The notes under the pieces were generated by a model. It was not told where the DNA came from. It did no database searches and saw only the letters and a list, made by a program, of their open reading frames with translations. A stretch of DNA of 64,000 nucleotides from Opeltia flavorubescens. Lineage: Eukaryota > Ascomycota > Lecanoromycetes > Teloschistales > Teloschistaceae. Position 1 is the stretch's first letter, and each line of letters starts with the position of its first letter. The stretch covers positions 744,001-808,000 of the forward strand of contig KE546978.1 of assembly GCA_000442125.1 (NCBI GenBank), written 5' to 3'. The translations under genes were made by a program, and so were the position numbers. This document shows, one piece after another, positions 22,499 to 33,031 of this stretch.

Positions 22499-25400
22499 CT
22501 AATCTGACTCGCTTTCAAACACCATAGCAGTTCTTCGACCGCGCCTTGACGTTCTAACCATAGGTGCGTCATCTTCGCCATCCTCGTCTGTATCAAGCTC
22601 GCCACTTGAGGCAAGTGTTGAAAATTTACTTCTCACTTCATTGTCGCCAGGAGAATGAACGTTGACCGTGGGATGTACTGCCTCCTTTTCTTCAAAGTGA
22701 TCCTCCAGTGGTGTAGATAATGGCGTATCGTCTTCTCCACTTTGGTCATCAAGCTCGAGCTCGTGAACTCTCGGTGGTGATGAAGAATCCTCAGCCATCT
22801 GCACGCTGTCTTCTTCTTCTCCTTCTTCTTCTTCGCTTTCCCTTTCTTCCGTCCGTTTCTTCTTCTTCCTACTTCTTTTATCGTTTTCCTCTTCGTCACT
22901 TCTCCTCTTCTTCCGATCTACCATCCCTGCCCTCAAGACTTCCATTACCTTCTTCGCTTGTCCTGATCTTCTTGCTGCCTCCCGCTGAAAGAAGAGTTGA
23001 TCAGCCTCTACATCGTCGTCGCTGTCATATACGAACTCTGCACTCTTGATCTTCTTCCGCTTCTCAAGATCAGCAGCGTCTCTCGCTTTCCGCCTCTGTT
23101 CTCGAGTCTCTTCATCGAGTTCACCAGCTGCTCCATCATCGGACACAGTCGACGTTCGACGCTTCCTTCGCTTTTTCTTCAATTGCTCTAGGGCCGCTGT
23201 CGCTGTTCTAGGTCCAGTATTGGTGGGTCCGCCCGCTGGGAACAGAAAATCATCGTTGCCGTCTGATACAATACCATCACCTTCTGATTCATCATCATAC
23301 TCAGCTCGTCGTGACTTGGTTGTGGGTTTCCGCCGAAGCATTTCCTCTGCTGGAACAGGATCTTCGTCACCATAATCCATGACTGGACTGTCACGGTGCT
23401 TTTGGATGACTTCATGGGTTTCGTGTAGTTGACGGGCTGTAAGACCAGAGGGCATGATCCAAGTGGCATTCGGTTCGTCATCAATGCCTAGTCGCTCGAA
23501 GCCGGCCAACGTCATGAGGAGGCGAAGTTTGGCATCCTTGAACATGGCGATGCGGCGTTCCTCTGTGTCAGGGTGAACAACTAACAAGGTTATTAGCTCT
23601 ACACGTGTTCACAAGACAGGCATACATACCGATAGAAGGAGGGTTTTGGTCTGGTTCCGAGCTTTCAGTACTAGAAAGATTCTCCGCTCGTCTCGCTGCT
23701 GATTCTGCCTCCCAACTTTGCCTTTCACGCGCAGCATTGCCGAGAACCTTCATCGCCCAGTCGATAGCGTCGAGCTTTTGTCCATGCAGAACGGCAACTG
23801 CAACACCGATCTGCTCATCGCGTGTCATTGCTCCTCTGACTTCTAGCGGCGCGGGTGCCCTAGGCCTCGAACTCATCGTCTGCTTCTCGTATCCATTCTC
23901 AAGATAAAAGACCGTTGATGGGATCTTGCTGAACAGCATCTCAATCGCAAGTTCAGGCCTCTCCTTCATCTTTTTCACCATCCGTTTAATGAGCTGTCGG
24001 ATCAGCTCTTCCCATTCTTTGTACACCGCGCTCGTCCGATCCAGCGGATCAGGACCTTTGATCATGCGATTAAACAATACGAAGTAATCTATGCGGAAGA
24101 GCATTACGCTGGTTTCCTGTTTGAAAGCCACACGGTAGAAAAACCGATGTGCGCGTTTGAGTTGTTCCGTATTCAGGTCATTGTAAAACTTAGTAAACTT
24201 GACAAAGGTATCGATGCAAGTCTGTGTTGTGAACTTGGCTGCGAAGCGGTTGAAGTCGAATTTACGTTCTCGAGACACCCTTTCCGCTTCGACAACATCT
24301 TCCATTTCGGATGCGGCATCGTCGTCATTTTCATCTGCATCTCCTCGCTGGACTGCTTCTGCTTTCTTCTTCTTCCGCGCTCGTCGTTTCGAGCGTATCT
24401 GTAAATCGACATTCTCTCTGGCATAACGCTCCAGCATGCGGAGGAAGACATGGGAAAGCTCAGTACAAGCATCCAAGTACCCGAAACCTTGGTCCTTGTA
24501 GCCTCGTAGTATGGCTACAATGCGGTCATGTGTCGTTTCTTCATAAAAGATCCTGTTTTGTATGTTTTCCGCAATCTCTTGATCCTCTTCGAGTGATGAC
24601 TCAGCCATATCTTGTACGATGAGCAGGATCTGGGTGAAAGAGCGTATGCCAGCGTTGAGATCTCGCCATGCTTTCATATCTAGTCGATCCTGCATGAAAC
24701 GGTTGAGAAGGACAAAGGTTTCTTGCGTGAGAACGCTGGCTATTAAGGAGAAGCTGTCGGCTTCGAAGGTCTCGGCAATCTTACTATTTTTGTTCTTCTT
24801 TTCCGCTTCATGTTTCTTTCGTCGACGAACGCGCTCCGCTTCAAGAAACCACGAGATCAGATAGAAAAATTGGGGAGTATGGACTTCGAGCACTCGATCT
24901 GCCTCTCGTTCGATAGCTCGTCGGATATGGTTGAAAAGAGGGTTGAACCCCGAGTCGAGAAACTCTTCTACAAATGCTCGGAGGTGGGTGGTGGCATTGT
25001 TAGTAAGTGAGACTGGTACATCGAAGCGATCATTGGCCTTCTCGACATCTCTGCTCCGTTGTTTGGGTTTATTCCATTTTTTTGATTGATCCATTTTGCT
25101 GAAAGTATGCTGTCCGTTCATCAATCCGTCTTGTCCTGACACTGTCGAGACTTTCCCTGGCTCGTCTCTCTTCACCCATATCATTGTTCCGAATCGGTTA
25201 TGCCTCGATGGTGCATTCTTAGCATAGCTTCGATGCATGTTCTTTTCTTTGGCAAGAAGGGCTCCTAATTCGTTTGTTCCACTTCGTTCAAGCTGAGTTT
25301 TGTCCATGTACAGCTTTTCCACGTCGACACCCTTGATGAGATGAAATAGGAGCTCTAAGATCACGACATCTTGGCTATTGAAATCTTCACCCATATTCGA

Positions 25401-26165
25401 GCAAATGGTGAGGACGAGCGCAAGAACATCCTGGTGATGGAAAGCTTCAATAGTCGCGGATCGAGATGTCGGACTTTCTTTGCTTTCTCTCTGACTTGAG
25501 ATGATGGAAATGTTGCGAAAGAGGTACAAAATCAGCTTTATGATACCTTCATCTCGGGGGCTGCGTTCCTTCATTGGGATGGCTATTGAAGGTAGACCAA
25601 CACGGACGGCTGTTCGGAGGATAGCCCTTGATTGACTCTCCAGGATTGCTCGCTTGTATGAAGTCTGAGCGAGCTGGATGTATGGAATATGCCTATGGTG
25701 ATTGACCGTCATTTGCGTGTCATTTTTTTCGATAGGCCACGTCAAGGGCACTAAGAGCTCCACTAGAAATGTTGAGCGCACGCTCCATGGGACTCTATCG
25801 TCGACATACAGCATGCTAAAGCAATCTTTGACTTAACCCTGTCTTCTGTTGCATCCTCCGGCCAGGCAGCGAGAATCTCTAAGAGGTCCCCCTCGACGAG
25901 ATTGGCCTCTGCCAGACATCTTGCAACGTCGAGTCGGTTTGCTTTCTCGTCGTATAGCTTCAGCCATTTCTTGAGGTCTTTGAGACAAGCCAATGCATCG
26001 TCTCCGAGAACATAACGGCCATCCTCGTCTGCGCCCGTTCCCCCAAGCTATAACAACTCAGTAATCGTTCTGCAATTGTAGTAAGTTACGTACGGCGGAG
26101 ACAAGGCTGTAGACATATGCTCGAACTTCGGGATCAACCGGCGATGGTGTCTCTTCGAGTTCCAT
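22499..26165 (-). CDS. TOF1: Replication fork protection protein Tof1/Swi1 (Timeless family)
   Basis: Four exons (26165-26094, 26047-25810, 25762-23630, 23580-22499) give 1174 residues. Introns are 46, 47 and 49 nt. The N-terminus [20 protein letters not shown], the joined [20 protein letters not shown] and [14 protein letters not shown] are diagnostic of the Timeless N-terminal domain. The next 500 residues are helical-repeat sequence, including [20 protein letters not shown] and [16 protein letters not shown]. The C-terminal 300 residues are highly charged with repeated Lys/Arg and Glu/Asp blocks, typical of Tof1. Tof1 with Csm3 forms the fork protection complex that travels with the replisome, mediates checkpoint signalling and stabilises paused forks. 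It is divergent from the dehydrogenase gene and converges with the F-box gene. Identification is secure. Confidence 0.94.
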
Positions 26166-26395
26166 GACTGCTCTATACCTTGTGGTCGGATAGCTAGAAC
26201 GTCAAAATACCATTAAGATTCAACACGCGCCGGGCGACGCGCCTTGACCGCGAATAACCGAGGTCCGAGATAGATTGTTTGGCACTCATACGTCACTTTC
26301 TGCACTTCTATCCTCATGATCTTTTCTTTTGTTTTTCTTGTTTGCTATTGATAATTGGACAATTCCTTGAGCCAAGCTCTTTCTGCGTCTGCGTA
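26166..26395. promoter_or_regulatory. Divergent promoter region of TOF1 and the hydroxyacyl-CoA dehydrogenase gene
   Basis: 230 bp between the two start codons, with a T-rich run at about 26320-26345 just upstream of the plus-strand gene. The role is inferred from layout. Confidence 0.4.
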
Positions 26396-27488
26396 ATGCC
26401 GCTTTTTCCCTCTGCGGTGAGACCAATCACCAATCTGTGTTTCAGTGGTCTCCGCAGACCGTTTAGCACGACTCCAGCCATGGCAGCTGCAGAGGTCAAA
26501 AGGTTGGGTGTGATTGGAGCTGGACAAATGGCACGTATCCGGAACAGCATGAACGATCATGTGAAGACATAGTCAGCTGATTCGAGGAGGTCAGGGTTTA
26601 GGCATAGCGCTCGTTGCAGCTCAGAAAGCGCAAATTCCCGTTACTTTGGTCGATAATTCTCAGGCATCGATAGACAAGGGTCTTAAGTTTGCTGGTACTT
26701 TAAAACGCTACACCGGAGATTTCAAGCGAATATCCTAAATTTCCTCCACAGACAAGCTTCTCGAGAAAGATATCTCAAAAGAAAGAATCACCAAAGATGA
26801 AGCCACCACTATCCGAGAACGACTTTCACCCACCACCAAAATGGAAGATCTGTCCAACATTGACTTCGTCATCGAAGCCGTGCCGGAAATCCTATCCCTC
26901 AAACAATCAATCTTTGCCCAACTAGCCAAAATCTGTCCACCCCACGCCATCCTGGCCACAAACACATCTTCAATCTCGATAACCAAGATCGCAGCATCTA
27001 CCCAATCGCCCGATAATCCAACCGACCTCTCTGCTGCCTCACGTGTGATAAGCACGCACTTTATGAATCCGGTCCCCGTCCAAAAAGGCGTCGAGATAAT
27101 CACCGGTCTCCAAACCTCTCAATCCACAATCTCCACCGCCCTGGCGTTCGTGCAGAAAATGGGGAAAATCCCCTCCCAGTCCGCGGACTCGCCTGGATTT
27201 CTGGCAAACAGGATACTGATGCCGTATATCAACGAAGCAATCATCTGCCTCGAGACGGGTGTAGGAGGGAAAGAAGATATTGATAACATCATGAAGAATG
27301 GGACAAATGTACCCATGGGACCGTTGCAGTTGGCGGATTTCATTGGGATTGATACCTGTCTAGCAATTATGACTGTGTTGCATGAAGAGTTGGGGGATAG
27401 CAAATATCGACCTGCGGTACTGTTGAGGAAGATGGTCGACGCTGGGTGGTTGGGAAAGAAGAGTGGAAAAGGGTTTTATGATTATTAA
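26396..27488 (+). CDS. Mitochondrial short-chain 3-hydroxyacyl-CoA dehydrogenase
   Basis: Three exons, 26396-26530, 26595-26694 and 26752-27488, give 323 residues. The N-terminus is basic and hydroxylated ([20 protein letters not shown]), a likely mitochondrial presequence. The Rossmann motif is [15 protein letters not shown], followed by a second strand ending VTLVDNS. Later landmarks are [26 protein letters not shown] with the catalytic His, and the C-terminal domain [17 protein letters not shown] ending [11 protein letters not shown]. It oxidises short-chain 3-hydroxyacyl-CoA with NAD in beta-oxidation or related pathways. To obtain an intact GxGxxG the first intron must be read as GC-AG (26531-26594). 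A GT-AG alternative (26535-26589) is also in frame but inserts three residues and destroys the third glycine. The second intron (57 nt) is ordinary. Confidence 0.9.
26531..26594 (+). other. Probable GC-AG intron
   Basis: The donor is ATG|GCACGT and the acceptor GGTCAG|GG. This 64-nt removal joins codon ATG to GGT in phase 0 and gives the canonical GAGQMGLGIA of the NAD-binding site. The competing GT-AG choice starts four bases later. Confidence 0.7.
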
Positions 27489-28057
27489 AATCTCTGGGAC
27501 TTTTACTGGCCATATTCGTCCTCTGCTTGACTTTGTTTTCCTCCTTCTATCCGTGATACCCCTGACCTCCCCTTTTAGGTTTTCCGGCGATCCTGCATAT
27601 GTCCCTCTCTCGCAAGGCGTCTGTCGCCATGTGATGAATGCATGTTGCTAATTTTGCTCACCAATTCTCGCCCCAGCATGTACCGATTGGACTTCTCCCG
27701 ATTTATTTCACTCTCTAGTCTTTCACTTGATATTATTCGAAATCGAGAAGTTTGTATCTTGAGGATTTGATGATTCTTCGGTGATACTGTCTCGAAGTCG
27801 TGAGATGTAACACATTTTCGAATGCCCCTTTTTCAGGAACCTCACGAATGACTCGAAATAGTGAAGTAGATAATAGTACGCGGAATAGAGATCGATACCA
27901 CGAGATGTACGTCCCTCAATACCAGCATCCTTGTTGGCATAATCTAGGTTTCTATCCCGATGCTTCACTCCTAGGAAACCATTGAACGAACAGAAAAATA
28001 GCTGTTCCTGATAACTCGTCCTCACTTCTCTTCTTCGATAAATAAAAGCCGATATTT
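27489..28057. other. Convergent intergenic region
   Basis: 569 bp between the stop codons of the dehydrogenase gene and BPL1. A 112-codon minus-strand frame at 27723-28061 has no recognisable similarity. Confidence 0.5.
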
Positions 28058-30285
28058 TCATACCTTCCTCTTAATCAATCCCTTGAAAAAATCAAAGCTG
28101 TTACTATCACTCTGTAACTCCACCACCTTCCCCGTCGCTCTATCCTCCCACCCCAGCTCCTCCGCCTTGAGCAATCCCCAATCCGTCGTGATCCCCTTAA
28201 TCCTCGCCCTAATTCCGCCTTCGGCCTCCAGGGTCACAATCTGCTCGGAATGTAGCCAATGCTTGTAATACAATCGTTCGAAGTATTTGTCAAATCCCGT
28301 TCGAACGAAGCGAGCGTAAAGCGAGGAAAAGGATGTGAGAATGCGAGCCAGGAGTTTTTCGAGTGTGAAGGGAGCAGGGGGATTAAGTGCGTTGAGGGAG
28401 GTGGTGGGAGAGGCGTTGGTGGTGTTTAGGCCGATACCTACGACAGAGAGGTACTCGGATGTGGAATAGTGGGAATTCACAAGGATGCCGCCGATCTTGA
28501 CAAAGGTCTTCCCGGAAGAGTCGATAGGGTCAGCGGCGTCTGGGTTAAGAAGGTTAGTGAATTTATCAGTATTTCGCGAGGAATGCGTACATATATCATT
28601 CGGCCATTTCAACCTCACGGGAACACGCTGGTAGCCATAATCGTAAGTGTGGATCCCTTCCACGATCGCTAGAGCAGCGAGATATTGTAAGAATACTACA
28701 GGCGCCCGGGGCATAAGGGACATTGGATGTCGGATGACAGTGGAGAAGATGAGGGATCCAGCTGGTGATACCCAGACATTGGTGCCGCGGCCCCGACCTG
28801 CGATCTGAACGGTCGCTGTTGCTGTAAAGCCTGTTGGCAGGCGTCTTAGTAATTGAGTATTCCTACAAACATCAGCTCTGCAGGTCCGTGACGTAGGGGT
28901 CAGTACTTTTCAAGCATAGTGTTGGTGCTGGTGACAACCTCCCCATAGAGGAGATTTTTGCCAAAAGTCCCATCACTCTCTTGAGACCGGCTTTCGTAGT
29001 GCTTCAAATTCGCAAAGAAGGCTTGATGATTGAAATAAGGAGTGTCTTTGCTTTCGGGTTGGTCTTTATCGTGGATCATAAGCCGCTTCACGATCTTATT
29101 ATAATCAATGATCTTATCTTGGTCCTCAGCGCTACCGTTCTGCTCATCTCCAGGATGCTCCTTCGTCGAGCCAGGGAGCGCGTCAGAGAGAGAGCCAAGT
29201 GACCATGTGGCAGGCTTCTCGAGATGGAAGATATCATTCTCGTCTCGGATGTACTCTTCCCCATCTTGCATGGTAATGATATTTTCAAGCGATTCCAACA
29301 GTTTTGTAGTATCAGATACCATTGCGGAAGAAATATGGAGCCGTGAGAGCGAAGGTATAGCCGTTTCCTCTTGATTTACTTCCAAACCGAGTTTGAGTAA
29401 GCAAGCTTTCAGGAAGTTAACCCTCCGGTGTTCGTCCTCCTTAAGAGCGTTAACCACCTTATCAAGCCCAGGTATGTCAACATCTGGATCGAGATTGACA
29501 GCCGCAAATCTATGGTATGTCAGTCACAGTCACATTCCATGCAAACAACATACTCTGGATGAGTGCTGGTGAGCAGTGCAGCACCATCTCCAACCTTACA
29601 GTACACTACACTAGCCGAACCTTCTCCAGGATCAACGTCAAGCTCTTCGCTGAAGCTTGCTAGTATCTCAACACCGTTGTCTTTGAACTTAGGAGCGTCT
29701 ACGAACACACCGCCACCATTATAATAAGATCGATAGGTGTCCGGGACTGAACCTTTGGACAAAGCCTCTTTCGATACCCTGAGAGTTGCAGCGCGGGTAC
29801 CGGCTTCGCTGTGATATACGAAACCAGAGAAAGCGCATCCACGACAGGTTCCCGGGAAGAAAGCAAGTTCTCGATTACCAATAACTTCCAACTTTTTGTT
29901 CCCTACTTCAAACTCGCATCTTTTACTTCCGTAATAGCCACCAGCACAGAAGCCCAGATAGCGGCCACCACGGTCCACATACTGACTGATCCTCCGGTTA
30001 CCATCACCGTTTAGAGTTCTGCAGTAGCCAAGATCTGCTCCGCCAGGGAATACTAGCAAGGCACAGGAAGCTGTCCATGGTTCTTTAATGATAGCATCGC
30101 CATTGACAGTGATTACCGCATATTTTGGAGAGAGGAGACGTCGAAGGCTGTAGAGGCAATGTTTGACAGACTCAACAGTGCTCCCATTGCCTGGCGAAGT
30201 AAGAAAACGAAAATTCAGCTGATAGTGCAACGGCAATGAGTCGCATACCAGAGTAAACGAGTATGTTCATGCGCTTGGTTGCCAT
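28058..30285 (-). CDS. BPL1: Biotin-protein ligase (holocarboxylase synthetase)
   Basis: Five exons (30285-30249, 30190-29554, 29509-28907, 28862-28591, 28539-28058) give 676 residues, the size of fungal Bpl1. The first exon supplies only MATKRMNILVYS. Residues 1-250 form a glutamine-amidotransferase-like domain with YLGFCAGGYYGSKR. The ligase core holds the biotinyl-AMP loop GRGRGTNVW at 448-456, KWPNDIY at 511-517 and VKIGGILVN; the C-terminal small domain ends at KRKV. The enzyme attaches biotin to carboxylases such as acetyl-CoA and pyruvate carboxylase. Introns are 58, 44, 44 and 51 nt. The last (28590-28540) has no stop and is a multiple of three, so retention would insert 17 residues next to KWPNDIY; family sequence supports its removal. 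The promoter is shared with COA4, 108 bp away. Confidence 0.94.
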
Positions 30286-30393
30286 GGTCAATGTATCTTC
30301 GGTTTTATTTCCAGAAGGAATAGCGCTAGTACTTTTCGAACAATTCCGGAGCGAGTTTTGTCGATATCATAACAAACAACACAACATCCCGAT
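30286..30393. promoter_or_regulatory. Very short divergent promoter of BPL1 and COA4
   Basis: Only 108 bp separate the two start codons, so the 5' UTRs and core promoters must be compact or overlap. No TATA box was identified with confidence. Confidence 0.45.
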
Positions 30394-30855
30394 ATGTCAG
30401 ATGCAAGCAAAATAAGGGAAGAAGGAAAAGTCGAAGATGGAGATGACGAGATGGATGAATGGTATGGGTTGTCTTATCCGGTGAGCAAGAGATACTAAAT
30501 TGGCCCAGGGACCAGCGAATCTTCAGCACTGGCTGTTCTCGTAAATCACTCGGCTCCAACTGATCACAAGAAAGCGAGACTGACTTCTTCATAGAAGAGC
30601 AAACTAGAATGAACGATTGCTACTTCGACAAGAAGGATTGGAGAGCGTGCAAGCAAGAGGTAAGATGCGGGCCGAATCTGATGAAACCCGAAGCCCGAAG
30701 GTGCTCGAGCATCCTATCAGCAACTCTAGGATTTGATCAAGCCAGAGAAATAATTGCTAACGCTTGGATGATTGTAGATGGAGGTTTTCCGGGAGTGCTG
30801 GAAGCGGCAAGGAAATGACCAGAGGACGGATTCCAAGGATGTTGGAGGCCGATAA
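30394..30855 (+). CDS. COA4: Cytochrome c oxidase assembly factor 4 (twin CX9C protein)
   Basis: Four tiny exons (30394-30461, 30509-30540, 30595-30659, 30778-30855) sum to exactly 81 codons and give an 80-residue protein. Introns are 47, 54, 54-class and 118 nt with branch sites TACTAAA, GACTGAC and GCTAAC; the second and third run 30541-30594 and 30660-30777. The protein reads DEWDQRIFSTGCS, then MNDCYFDKKDWRACKQEMEV and FRECWKRQGND, which matches fungal Coa4. Cysteines are at 32, 42, 52 and 62, that is C-x9-C twice, the fold imported into the mitochondrial intermembrane space by the Mia40 pathway. Coa4 helps assemble complex IV. The gene starts 108 bp from BPL1 and ends 222 bp before MGM101. 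It cannot be seen as one open frame. Confidence 0.9.
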
Positions 30856-31077
30856 GGCAGATACAGTTCTTGATATAGCAAGCTTAGTACAGAGTGAAAC
30901 TATTTCGATCTCCGACTTTAGATATTTTCGGGAGGAGTTCCTATTTGACCTGCCATCAATCTATCTGTTCTCACAACGTTTTCTCCAGACACGTAAGGCT
31001 CGCCACTCGGCCCAGAATGGACTAGCGTGGGTTTCTTGCACGTCTATCAGCTTTTGTTCGTGTACTGGCCAACATCC

Positions 31078-32115
31078 ATGGCTTCACTGATATTTCAGAG
31101 GGCTGGCTGGTCTTTGCAAATAACACGAACTTCGAAAACTCTTGCTGTCTCATTTACGACAGCCCTCCCCCGAAGAAACCACCATCGATCTATAGCCTCT
31201 GAAGCATCCAGTACCTTGCGATCAAGTCGCGGACATACATCGCGAAGAAACCCTGAACATACCACTCCGCGAAATGCCTTCCAGTCTACGAGAGTCTATC
31301 AGGCTCAGCAGGCCCGGGCAGCTACGACAGTCAACGCCCCCGCTGAATCTGGTCAACAAACAGCTGCATTCACGCAACAGCTTCAGCCGACAGATAATGT
31401 CGTTCATACAGAGGACTTGACAGCCGGCTTAAGCGACAAGCCCATTGTCCTAGACGAGTCATCACGTCAAGTCGACTGGGCCCGATCCTTCCACGGTCTT
31501 TCGGCCGAACCGTTTTCGAAAGAGGCCGCAGAAGCCCTCTTAGCCCCTATATCCCCTGAAGACATCGAGGTCAAACCGGACGGAATAGTCTACCTCCCCG
31601 AGATAAAGTATCGAAGAATACTGAACAAGGCCTTTGGGCCCGGAGCATGGGGTCTAGCACCACGGGGCGAGACGATTGTTACTGCTAAATCAGTGACAAG
31701 AGAATACGCACTAGTAGCTCTAGGAAGGTCTGTTCGCCCCCTACCTCCCAAACAATCTTCTACAAAGGGAAAATTACTAACTACCCTTTCAAATATCAGA
31801 CTCGTCTCCGTCGCCCGTGGCGAACAGGACTATTTCTCCACCGAAGGCATCCCTACCGCCGTCGAAGGCTGCAAATCCAACGCCCTAATGCGCTGCTGCA
31901 AAGACCTCGGCGTCGCCAGCGAACTCTGGGATCCGCGCTTCATCCGGAACTTCATCACCGCGCACGCGAAGGAGGTATGGGTGGAGCATCAGCAGACGCA
32001 GAAGAGGAGGAAGATTTGGATGCGGAAGGACGATCAAATCAAGTATCCGTTTAAGCTCTATACACCGCCTTCGCAGGGAGGAGCCGCCAGGCCGGGGAAT
32101 AGTTCGAAGTATTGA
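31078..32115 (+). CDS. MGM101: Mitochondrial genome maintenance protein Mgm101
   Basis: Two exons (31078-31727, 31800-32115) give 321 residues. The first 90 residues are rich in Arg, Ser and Thr without acids at the start ([20 protein letters not shown]), as in a mitochondrial presequence. The conserved core includes [39 protein letters not shown] and [20 protein letters not shown], with [10 protein letters not shown] after it. Mgm101 is a Rad52-like single-strand annealing protein needed for mtDNA recombination and stability. The 72-nt intron (GTCTGT...ATCAG, with a perfect TACTAAC) has no in-frame stop and is a multiple of three, so the frame stays open across it. Removal restores the family sequence [10 protein letters not shown]. 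The first in-frame ATG is used. Confidence 0.93.
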   Translation: MASLIFQRAGWSLQITRTSKTLAVSFTTALPRRNHHRSIASEASSTLRSSRGHTSRRNPEHTTPRNAFQSTRVYQAQQARAATTVNAPAESGQQTAAFTQQLQPTDNVVHTEDLTAGLSDKPIVLDESSRQVDWARSFHGLSAEPFSKEAAEALLAPISPEDIEVKPDGIVYLPEIKYRRILNKAFGPGAWGLAPRGETIVTAKSVTREYALVALGRSVRPLPPKQSSTKGKLLTTLSNIRLVSVARGEQDYFSTEGIPTAVEGCKSNALMRCCKDLGVASELWDPRFIRNFITAHAKEVWVEHQQTQKRRKIWMRKDDQIKYPFKLYTPPSQGGAARPGNSSKY

Positions 32116-33031
32116 TTGTTTTGTTAGGAGATGTACAAATTCTGATGCATAGGTTGTGGCGTTGGCAGTGAGCGAAAAGAAGTAAGGTTACAGGTGAATA
32201 CCAGAAATCGATACCCAATTCAAGCTCTACTCGAATCAGATCTTGATAGCTTCATTCTATTGAATGGGTGTAACGTCCTGCATACTGCTTTCACCGTTCC
32301 TCTTTCCTTCACTTTTATCCTGCATCGATGACTTGGATGTGTGCTAAAACAGCGAATTGTCGCCTTAGAACAGCCAAACATGACCTTACGTGCACCTCCA
32401 TGTCCCAGAGTCGCTCAAAGGTTATTTGGTCCGGGCGGGGGTAGACTAATAATACAGCAGGAGACAGGGATAGAAATAGGCTTCACATCTTAAAAGCGAC
32501 TATTCAGAAATAGATCGGATCACATTCACCGATGCAAACGACCGAACACTCTTCCGAAAAATGTTATCTCAATTTCACAATTTCTGTTATCATCCTCTCT
32601 CTCTCTCTCTCAGAAAGAAACGTATATATACAATTTCCCCTCTCCAAATCCAGCCTTTAGAAAAATTAAATCAATCCAGTTGATTCCACAACGAGCCAAA
32701 TCCCGTGCATAAGAGAGAGAAGAAAGAACAAATTGTTTGCGCCCCAGGTCATGTATCTTCGCATTGGTATCTTCGTGTATTTTTTGGTTCGCCGCGGCCG
32801 TACATCAAGAGCGCCTTACAGGAAATGCTAGAGTATGAGCAGAAAAGAGACAAGAACAAAGATAAGAGATCAATACAGCTCGCTGTTGTTACATAGAAAT
32901 TGGAGACGGGTAAAGTATGCTGCCTTGGTGGTGTCACCGCCCTGATGATGCTGGTGCATGAGGTCGGAGGAGAGTAGTGGTACAGAATGAGGATCACCCG
33001 GATCGAGTAGAGAAAGATACGGTGAGGGATA
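32116..33031. other. Convergent intergenic region with a CT microsatellite
   Basis: 916 bp between stop codons. It contains a short (CT) tract of about eight units at 32595-32611. No gene was recognised; a 63-codon plus-strand frame at 32705 is unconvincing. Confidence 0.5.

Noticed and set aside
26535-26589. GT-AG version of the first intron of the dehydrogenase gene
   Set aside because: It keeps the frame but destroys GxGxxG in the NAD-binding site; the GC-AG version matches the family exactly.
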